This document shows positions 55,972-64,000 of a stretch of DNA of 64,000 bases, in pieces (positions within the stretch are counted from its first letter, which is position 1; the number at the start of each line of letters is the position of its first letter). This DNA is from Ctena decussata. Its lineage: Eukaryota; Mollusca; Bivalvia; Lucinida; Lucinidae. Below the pieces are notes generated by a model. The model made no database searches. It had not been told where the DNA came from and saw only the letters and a program-made list of their open reading frames with translations. A program made the translations under genes and the position numbers. The DNA lies in assembly GCA_963989385.1 (NCBI GenBank), contig OZ022515.1:9580803-9644802 (forward strand), read 5' to 3'.

Positions 55972-56412
55972 ACAAGATGACCGTTGGTCCTGTAGCTCAC
56001 CTGAGTCCATTCAGCCTCAGTACTCTAGGGTAAGTTACTCTAAGGCGAATTGAACACATAGGTGGTATCATACCTGTGACCCTCAGGGTGGAAAATGAAA
56101 AAGACAAGAATCATCCAACTTGTCCCAAAGTTGAACTGGTCCGATATTTTATGGCTGTCCTAGATACCTGCAAGTTTGAAGAAGTTGCAGTCAAAAGAAC
56201 ATTTTCCCCATTATAAGTCTATGGGACCTTTTTGTTGCCATGGTAGCCACAGTTTTAAATCAAGATCCCACCCCAACAATGCTACATAGAAAATTTGATC
56301 AAGATTGGCAAGCTACTTTAGCAAATATTAATGCTTAAAGGTGTGGACGTACGACAGACCAAGCCTATACTATGAGCTCACCTTGTGAACCTTCGGCTCA
56401 GGTGAGCTAAAA
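55972..56412 (+). mobile_element. HINE-like element 1 (one unit B)
   Basis: Begins AAACAAGATGACCGTTGGTC and CTGTAGCTCACCTGAGTCC. Holds one 177-bp-type unit (ACTGGTCCGATATTTTATGG, ATTATAAGTCTATGGG) and a short GGACGTACGACAGACC tract. Ends in a hairpin, GCTCACC...GGTGAGC, followed by TAAAA. A subterminal hairpin plus CTAA at the 3' end is Helitron/Helentron-like. Family assignment is inference. Confidence 0.6.
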
Positions 56413-57115
56413 ACAGCAACTGTGACCTTGACCTTAGAATGCTGAAACGCAAACTTGTACCAGATATTGTCATACTAAACATTAGTGTGAAGTTAAATCA
56501 AAATCGGTCCATAAATGAAGGCTCGAGACAAAGTTTTTCTAAAAATAGCCACTGTGTCCTTGACCCTGACCCAAGAATGCTGAAACGCAATCTTGTCCAA
56601 AATATTGCCATTCTTATCATTTGTGTGAAGTTAAATCAAAATTGGTCCATAAATGAAAGCGCTAGAGCGATGACAAAGTTTTTCTATAAATTGCCACTGT
56701 GACCTTGACTTTGACCTTCGGACGCTGAAAAGCAAGCTTGTTCAAGATATTGTCATACTAAACATTAGTGTGAAGTTTTAATCAAAATGGGTCCATAATG
56801 AAGGCTCTAGAGCGATGACAAAGTTTTTCTAAAAATAGCCACTGTGACCTTGACCTTAACCCAAGAACGCTGAAACGCGTTCTTGTCCAAGATATTGTCA
56901 TACTAATCACTTGACTGTGTGATATCCAAATGAATTCAGTCCACAAACTGCTGCGCCACAGCGATGACAAAGTTTTTCTAAAAAAAGCCACTGTGTCCTT
57001 CACCTTGACGGACAAACACTGAAACGCGATCTTGTCCGAGATATTGTCTGCTCATCACTTGTGTGAAATACAATTTAAATCATTCCATAAATGAAGTCAC
57101 TAGAATGATGACCGG
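56413..57115 (+). repeat. Satellite unit A, first block (about 5 units)
   Basis: The unit of 145-148 bp has GCCACTGTGACCTTGACCTT, GCTGAAACGCAAACTTGTCC, GATATTGTCATACTAA, GTGTGAAGTTAAATC, GTCCATAAATGAAGGC and GATGACAAAGTTTTTCTA as landmarks. It is the reverse complement of the family at 46117-47518. Confidence 0.9.
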
Positions 57116-57880
57116 ACAACATTTTCCTCATTATAAGTCTATGGGAAAATATTTTATCGCTCAAGGGCAAGTAACTCTGAAAAGAATAATCCAACCTGGC
57201 CCAAATTCATACTGATCCGAGATGTTTTAACTGTCCTAGACACCTGCAAGTTTGAAGAAGTTGCAATTAAAAATGTAGAAGCTAGGGCCCGGTCAACCTT
57301 TTCCCCATTATAAGTATATGGGAAAATATTTATCGCTCAAGGGCAAGTAACTCTGAAAAAGATGATCTAACCTGGCCCAAATTCGAACTCGTCCGAGATA
57401 TTTTGAATGTCCTGGATACCTGCAAGTTTGAAGAAGTTGCGATCAAAAATGAAGAAGCTAGGGCTCGGACAACATTTTCTCCATTATAAGTCTATGGGAA
57501 AATATTTTATCGCTCAAGGGCAAGTAACTCTAAAAAGAATAATCCAACTTGGCCCAAATTGGAACTGGTCCGAGATGTTTTGACTGTCCTGGATACCTGC
57601 AAGTTACAAGAAGTTGCGCTCAAAAATGAAGAAAATAGGACCCGGCCAACATTTTCCCCATTATAAGTCTATGGGAAAATATTTTATCGCTCAAGGGCAA
57701 TCAACTCTGAAAAAAATAATCGAACCTGACCCAAATTCGAAGTGGTCCGAGATGTTTTGACTGTGCTGGATATCTGTAAGTTTGAGGACGTTGCGATCAA
57801 AAATGAAGAACTTAGGGCCCGGACAACATTTTCCCCATTATAAGTCTATGGGACCGTTTTTTTTCCCATGGTAACCTGAG
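57116..57880 (+). repeat. Satellite unit B, first block (about 4-5 units)
   Basis: The 177-bp unit has CATTTTCCCCATTATAAGTC, TTTATCGCTCAAGGGCAAGT, CCTGGCCCAAATTCGAACT, GTCCGAGATGTTTTGACTGT and GATACCTGCAAGTTTGAAGA as landmarks. Confidence 0.9.
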
Positions 57881-58062
57881 TTTTATACCAATCTGTCCCA
57901 AAACTATATGCAATCAATTTCCCACCCCATCCATGCTACACATAAAATTTGACTAAGATTGGCCAGCTACTTTAGCAGATATCAATACTTAAAAGTGTGG
58001 ACGGACGACGGACGACGGACCAAGCCTATACTATAAGCTCACCTTGTGAGCCTTCGGCTAAA
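57881..58062 (+). mobile_element. HINE-like 3' end, second element
   Basis: AAAGTGTGGACGGACGACGG then CCAAGCCTATACTATAAGCT and CACCTTGTGAGCCTTCGGCT, matching the 3' ends at 56340-56412 and 61540-61636. The hairpin's last arm is replaced by AAACAAGAAGG, where another element begins. Confidence 0.65.
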
Positions 58063-58330
58063 CAAGAAGGCCATGAGGCCCTGAGCCGCTCACCTGAGTA
58101 AAAAGGTCAAAGGTAAAATGAGGATAATCAACTGAACAAACCTGATAGTTTGAAACTGTCAAATATGTCCACAACATGCATGCAAAGTTAGACAAAGATC
58201 CATTGAAAACCGTAGAAGTTGATTACACAAACTCTATACCACAAAGTGTGTCGAATGGACGGACAGATGGTCAGACGGCAGACAGGGGTAAATCTTAATA
58301 CCCCCTGACTATCATCACGGGGGCATAAAA
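58063..58330. mobile_element. Inserted element, ACAAGAAGGCC family
   Basis: Starts ACAAGAAGGCCATGAGGCCC and GAGCCGCTCACCTGAG, a beginning I recognise from many bivalve repeats. Ends in TACCCCCTGACTATC with ATCACGGGGGCATAAAA, a terminal hairpin. It has a short GACGGACAGATGG tract before the end. It splits the two satellite blocks. Confidence 0.6.
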
Positions 58331-59215
58331 AAATCTGTCCATAAATGAAGGCGCTTGAGCAATGACAATTTTTTCTAAAAATAGCCGCTGTGACCTTGAA
58401 CTTGACCCCAGAATGCTGAAACGCAAACTTGTCCAAGATATTGCCATTCTTATCACTTGTGTGAAGTAAATTCGAAAATGGTCCATAAATGAAAGCGCTA
58501 GAGCGATGAAAATGTTTTTCTATAAATAGCCACTGTGACCTTGACATTAATCTTAGAACGCTGAAATGCGAGCTTGTTCTAGATATTGTCATACTAAATA
58601 TTTGTGTGAAGTTTTAATCAAAATCGGTACATAAATGAAGGAGCTAGAGGGATAACAGAGTTTTTCTAAAAATAGCCATTGTGACCTTGACCTTGACCTC
58701 AGAATGCTGAAACGCAAACATGTCGAAGATATTGTAATACCAATCACTTGTTTGAAATTAAATCGAATTTGGTCCTCAAATGAAGACGCTACAGCGATGA
58801 CAAAGTTTTTCTAAAAATAGCCCCTGTGTCCTTCACCTTGACCCCAGAATGCTAAAACGCGTTCTTGTCCAAGATATTATCATACTTATCACTTTTGTGA
58901 AGCACAATCGAAATCATTCCATAAATGAAGGCACTAGAATGATGACAAAGTTTTTCTAAAAATAGCCACTGTGACCTTGACATTGACCTTAGGATGCTGG
59001 AACGCAAACTTATTCAAGATATTGTCATACTAAAAATTTTTTCTGAAGTTTTAATCAAAATCGGCCCATACATGAAGGCGCTAGAGCGATGACAAAGTTT
59101 TTCTTAAAATAGCCACTGTGACCTTGACCTTGACCTCAGAACGCTGAACTGCGAACTTGTCTAAGATATTGCTATACTTATCACTTATGTGAAGTTAAAT
59201 CGAAATCGGTCCACC
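58331..59215 (+). repeat. Satellite unit A, second block (about 6 units)
   Basis: Units start near 58388, 58538, 58680, 58826, 58970 and 59117 at the TGTGACCTTGACCTTG-type landmark. Same sequence family and orientation as 56413-57115. Confidence 0.9.
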
Positions 59216-59269
59216 TGATGCAGCCTTTCCCCACCCAAATGATGCTTCAGATAAAATTTGATTGCGATC

Positions 59270-61410
59270 GGCCCACTGGTCTCTGAGATATTTATGAAGT
59301 TGTTTTCACCATTATAAGTCAATGGGAATATTTTCCAATGCTCAAGGGCAGCTAACTTTGTAGTGATTGGCCTGATCTAGCCAAAATTTGAACTGGTTTA
59401 AGATATTATGCATTTCCTCATACCTGCAAGTTTGAAAAGGATCGGATCAGTAGAAACCAAGAAAAATATTTCATCGCTCAAGGGTAAGTAACTCTGAAAA
59501 GAATAATCAAACCTGGCCCACATTGGAACTGGTCCGAGATGTTTTGGCTGTCCTGGATACCTGCAAGTTACAAGAAGTTGCGATCAAAAATGAAGAAGCT
59601 AGGACCCGGACAACATTTTCTCCATTATAAGTCTATGGGAAAATATTTTATCGCTCAAGGGCAAGTAACTCTGAACAGAATGATCCAACCTGGCCCAACT
59701 TCGAACTCGTCCGAGATGTTTAAGCTGTCCTGAATACCTGCAAGACACAATAAGTTGCGATCAAAAATGAAGAAGCTAGGGCCCGGACAACATTTCTCCA
59801 TTATAAGCCTATAGGAAAATATTTTATCGCTCAAGGGCAAGTAACTCAGTACAAAATGATCCAACCTGGCCCAACTTCGAACTCGTCCGAGATGTTTTGG
59901 CTGTCCTGGATACCTGCAAGTTACAAGAAGTTGCGATCAAAAACGAAGAAGCTAGGGCCCGGACAACATTTTCTCCATTATAAGTCTATGGGAAAATATT
60001 TTATCGCTCAAGGGCAAGTAACTCTGAATAGAATGATCCAACCTGGCCCAACTTCGAACTCGTCCGAGATGTTTTAGCTGTCCTGGATACCTGCAAGTTA
60101 CAAGAAGTTGCGATCAAAAATGAAGAAGCTAGGGCCCGGACATCATTTTCTCCATTATAAGTCTATGGGAAAATATTTAATCGCTCAAGGGCAAGTAACT
60201 CTGAAAAGAATTATCAAACCTGGCCCACATTGGAACTGGTCCGAGATGTTTTGGCTGTCCTGGATACCTGCAAGTTACAAGAAGTTGCGATTAAAATTGA
60301 TGAAGCTAGGGCCTGGACAACATTTTCGCCATTATAAGCCTATGGGAAAATATTTTATCGCTCAAGGGCAAGTAACTCTGAACAGAATAATCCAACCTGG
60401 CCCAACTTCAAACTCGTCCGAGATGTTTCAACTGTCCTGAATACCTGCAAGATACAAGAAGTTGCGATCAAAAATGAAGAAGCTAGGGCCCGGACAACAT
60501 TTTCTCCATTATTAGTCTTTGGGAAAATATTTTATCGCTCAAGGGCAAGTAACTCTGAATAGAATGATCCAACCTGGCCCAACTTCGAACTTGTCCGAGC
60601 TGTTTTAACTGTCCTGGATACCTGCAAGTTACAAGAAGTTGCGATCAAAATTGATGACGCTAGGGCCTGGACAACATTTTCTCCATTATAAGCCTATGGG
60701 AAAATATTTTATCACTCAAGGGCAAGTAACTCTGACAGAATTATCCAACCTGGCCCAACTTCAAACTCGTCCGAGATGTTTTGGCTGTCCTGGATACCTG
60801 CAAGTTATAAGAAAATGCAATAAAAATGAAGAAGCTAGGGCCCGGACAACATTTTCTCCATTATAAGTCTATGTGAAAATATTTTATCGCTCAAGGGCAA
60901 GTAATTCTGAACAGAATGATCCAACCTTGCCCAACTTCAAACTCGTCCGAGATGTTTTAACTGTCTTGAATACCTGCAAGATACAAGAAGTTGCGATCAA
61001 AAATGAAGAAGCTAGGGCCCGGACAACATTTTCTCCATTATAAGTCTATGGGAAAATATTTTATCGCTCAAGGGCAAGTAACTCTGAATAGAATGATCCA
61101 CCCTGGCCCAACTTCGAACTCGTCCGAGATGTTTTAAATGTTCTGGATACCTGCAAGTTACAAGAAGTTGCGATCAAAAATGAAGAAGCTAGGGCCCGGA
61201 CATCATTTTCTCCATTATAAGTCTATGGGAAAATGTTTTATCGCTCAAGGGCAAGTAACTCTGAATAGAATGATCCAACCTGGCCCAACTTCAAACTCGT
61301 CCGAGATGTTTTAGCTGTCCTGGATACCTGCAAGTTACAAGAAGTTGCGAACAAAAATGAAGAAGCTAGGGCCCGGACAACATTTTCTCCATTATAAGTA
61401 TATGGGATCT
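59270..61410 (+). repeat. Satellite unit B, second block (about 12 units)
   Basis: ATTATAAGTCTATGGGAAAA recurs near 59625, 59801, 59979, 60156, 60333, 60510, 60687, 60861, 61037, 61215 and 61392, about every 177 bp. 177 is a multiple of three, so a 59-codon motif (LGPGQHFLHYKSMGKYFIAQ and onward) repeats in frame and gives open frames up to 110 codons. These frames contain stops between blocks and are judged non-coding. Confidence 0.95.
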
Positions 61411-61636
61411 TTTTGTTGCCATGGTAACCACAGTTTTTAACCAATCTGTCCCGAAACTACAGGCAATCAATCCCCCATCCCAACAATGCTACACATAAAA
61501 TCTGATCAAGATTGGCTTGCTACTTTAGCAGATATTAATGTTTAAAAGTGTGGACGTACGACATACGACGTGCGACGGACGACGGTCCAAGCCTATACTA
61601 TAAGCTCACCTTGTGAGCCTTCGGCTCAGGTGAGCT
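61411..61636 (+). mobile_element. HINE-like 3' end, third element
   Basis: GTGGACGTACGACATACGAC with further ACGACGG units (61550-61585), then CCAAGCCTATACTATAAGCT, then the hairpin CTCACC...GGTGAG and CTAAAA. Confidence 0.7.
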
Positions 61637-62028
61637 AAAAAAACATGAACATGGTACTCCCTTTACTCACTGCCGCCGGCCAAACTTATTGGAATCGTTA
61701 CCGTTCGCTACTTCTAATATAAATTATTTGAGATTTAAAATTATTTCTTTGAGTCGACACCCATAATCAAATATTTGTATTTCCGGATTTTGACTTTAAT
61801 TGGATTGTGTGTTGAATATGCACGGTTTAAATCAATCTTTATATAATACCTTGCATTTTCTCTATATTTGTTTAAAGATCAGATACTGAATTTCGGCAGA
61901 TTTTGGTAGTACATTTCAATCAATTTTATAACTCTGTCCGATAAGAAACTGAAAATAGAACGAAAATGAATTAGTACCATGACTAGTGCTATTTTACGGA
62001 ACCCAGGAAGGGACATGTGCAATATTTT
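61637..62028. other. No gene; right copy of flanking duplication
   Basis: Contains the counterpart of 55735-55870 at 61747-61895. The minus-strand frame at 61879-62190 runs into the AAGTCGTGGTAACGAG repeat and is not called. Confidence 0.4.
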
Positions 62029-62112
62029 TATTAAGTCGTTCCCACGACTTAGTAAGTCGTGGTAACGAGTTAGTAAGTCGTGGTAACGAGTTATTATGTC
62101 GTTACCACGATA
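62029..62112. repeat. Short tandem and inverted repeat
   Basis: AGTAAGTCGTGGTAACGAGTT occurs twice in tandem, flanked by GTCGTTCCCACGACTTAGTA and GTCGTTACCACGATATT, which pair with it. Confidence 0.8.
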
Positions 62113-62619
62113 TTTAGTGATTCCTCTTCTTAAGTTCGCTTTGTAACATCTGAAATCAAAAGTATTAGTTCTATTATTAATCCGCTGCAAACCTCCACCT
62201 GATAACAGAGTTATGATATCATAATGTGATTTTACGTTCGTTTTGAACCGCGCTTGCGTGAATGATATCGGGCAGTGCCTTCTAAAGCGATTTCTGAAGG
62301 CGGTTTGTGTTCAATTACGCGTACGTTAGATATTCGACTGTTCAAATGACGTCACCGAATCTCGTCATTACGCGTACCGCGACATAAGCAAGTTTGGATA
62401 AAAACGGATTTTCATTTCATTTGTTTGACGCTTTCAGGCGCATAGACACCTTTTAAATGACCTCTGATAAATAGATAACCATGAAGCCTCTGGCAATTCC
62501 CGACCTCTGTCCATTAACTTTGCTTCCCCCTAGATGTCATTCGTGCTCTTTGTCATCAGTTTGATCTTCTCTACACTGATATCAATTTTATACCTTGTTT
62601 AGTTGAGACTTTTAACAAA
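62113..62619. other. No gene recognised
   Basis: No supported feature. Confidence 0.3.
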
Positions 62620-62958
62620 ACAGGGTATAAACCAGTCCGCCAATTTTCGCTTCCTGCTGAGACTTTGTCATATTTGGCTTCCGCCAAGACTGTCCGCGAA
62701 CTCTTGCTTCCTGCAGGGACAACTGTCCTCGAGAAATGGCTTCCTGCCGAGACTGTCCGCGTGACTCTGCTTCCTGACGAGAGCCTCGGCAGGAAGCAGA
62801 ATCACGCGGACAGTCTCTGCAGGAAGCTATTTATCATGTACAGAAGTCTCTGCAGGAAGCAAGAGTTCGCGGACAGTCTCGGCGGCAGCTAAATATGATG
62901 TACAGTCTCTGCAGGAAGCGAAAATTAGCGGAATCGATTATACCCTGTGAACAAGGGC
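62620..62958. repeat. 340-bp compound palindrome
   Basis: Outer arms ACAGGGTATAA...AATTTTCGCTTCCTGC pair with GCAGGAAGCGAAAATTAGCG...TTATACCCTGT. Inner arms repeat CTTCCTGC, GAGACTGTCCGCG and complements several times. The centre lies near CTGACGAGAGCCTCGGCAGG. The block GCAGGAAGC and its complement occur about nine times. No coding sequence is inferred. Confidence 0.85.
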
Positions 62959-63067
62959 CTCTAATTTCTGTTCGTCCTCAGCAACATCGAAAACGTCCTC
63001 GGAAGGTTGGTCGTTCTGCCACCTAGGATGCTCTGGAAGAGCGTGATGAAGAAGCGAAGGATCAAAA

Positions 63068-63304
63068 GAGCCGCGACACGAGAAAACCAACAATGTGGTT
63101 GTGCACCCAGCGCCGACTCAGAGGTGCCTGGGCATCCACCCAGTCTGATCAGAGTCTTTGCTAAGCGCTTAAAGGGTAGCTAAGGGTCTAAGCTACCTCC
63201 ATGCGGACAGCGAAGACTCTGAACAGACTGGGCGGATGCCAAGGCTGATCTGAGCCTGCGCTGGGCGCACAACCACATTGTTGGTTTTCTCGTGTCGCGG
63301 CTCA
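63068..63304. mobile_element. 240-bp palindromic MITE
   Basis: GAGCCGCGACACGAGAAAAC to TTTTCTCGTGTCGCGGCTC; complete copy, with CTAAGGGTCTAAGCTACC at the centre. Confidence 0.85.
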
Positions 63305-64000
63305 ATTAACTATTACCAATGTGGCTAGCCACAGACGTTTTCACTGCTCTCCCATGGTGCCATTCGTCTGAATTGCACTTATAACCTTGTCATACAGGTG
63401 CTAAATGGCGCGAACAACATTTGGGAAAATGACTGCACTGTAAAAAAAACACCCTTGCTTAAATTTCACATTACAATGCGGTCATTTTCCATATTTAAAA
63501 GTTACGGTGCTATTCCGTACTCTATACGGTGAAGAGCCTGGCAGACAGTTGCCATGTGTCTTTTACCGTATATTATGTGGTGAGTTTTGCAGTGCGCATT
63601 TACAGTTATATTTCAGTTACCAGAGTGCCTGAAATTGATTTAAATACTGATATCTTTAAAACAACCTATGAAAAATTATCCAGTCTCAGATACATGCATA
63701 GATACATTCGAAGTATAGAAAAGAAGCCACGTATGACATTACAAGAAATATCTTAGACAAAAAGAAATAATGCATTTGTTTTTAAAATGTTGCTTCCTGT
63801 TTTTGCCAGTACAGGTGGCATAATGCTTTGCTTAAATTAAATTTTTATTATTTATGTTTTCAAGGCGACATATCGAAAAAACAAAGAATAAAAAAATAAA
63901 ATAAATAAACCTGCTTCCATCGATAGCATGCGTTTCTAAAAAAGTACATCCGAACCGATATTCAGTTAGGGTATATTATGCTCAATGGACTAGTCTCTCC
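63305..64000. other. No gene recognised
   Basis: The frame at 63529-63756 has no domain or clear exon signals. The remainder is AT-rich. Confidence 0.3.

Noticed and set aside
59539..60866. Series of 64- to 110-codon frames
   Set aside because: They are the 177-bp satellite read in frame; stops separate blocks and no gene structure is present.
61879..62190. 103-codon minus-strand protein
   Set aside because: Its repeated RYHDLL segment is just the AAGTCGTGGTAACGAG tandem repeat; no homology or exon signals.

Overview
This window reads as gene-poor, AT-rich eukaryotic DNA, most likely from a bivalve mollusc. The attribution is inference. It rests on families I associate with bivalve genomes: a palindromic repeat opening GAGCCGCGACACGAG, tRNA-derived SINEs ending in a GATATGACTGAAATACTG-like domain, and satellite-bearing elements that end in a hairpin plus CTAAA. 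I see no bacterial gene layout, no rRNA and no intact protein-coding gene. Almost every long open frame lies inside a repeat. The one host-like coding signal is a possible signal-peptide exon at 21790-21915.

Layout. 1-12 kb: terminal-inverted-repeat (TIR) elements, short palindromes and the first copies of the 240-bp palindromic MITE. 12-31 kb: SINEs, more MITEs, a 1.04-kb and a 0.91-kb element with TA-flanked TIRs, a 43-bp tandem repeat, the candidate exon and a 2.3-kb nested TIR element. 32-36.3 kb: a decayed PIF/Harbinger transposon with both of its genes as pseudogenes, a MITE derived from it in opposite orientation, and an unrelated 180-bp MITE family. 37-45 kb: tandem repeats at 38.2 and 42.7 kb, long hairpins and SINEs. 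46.0-47.5 kb: a satellite element with about ten 145-bp units. 47.7-49.3 kb: a tandem array with four type I hammerhead ribozymes. 50.7-53.5 kb: a 2.8-kb element with TIRs of about 530 bp and a 5-bp target duplication. 56.0-61.6 kb: composite satellite elements carrying 145- to 148-bp and 177-bp units. 61.6-64 kb: a 340-bp palindrome and a last MITE.

The most notable system is the ribozyme array. Four direct repeats on the plus strand each fold as a minimal hammerhead: CTGATGA core, 4-bp helix II, GAAA, very short helix III with a 2-nt loop, GTA or GTC cleavage site, and 6-bp helix I. Predicted cleavage sites are 514, 370 and 368 nt apart. A transcript would therefore be cut into unit-length RNAs, which is the architecture of animal retrozymes. 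Copies 1 and 3 look intact, copy 2 has one helix III mismatch, and copy 4 has core damage.

All element names are assigned by architecture and remembered family features, not by database search. Boundaries of degenerate repeats are approximate.
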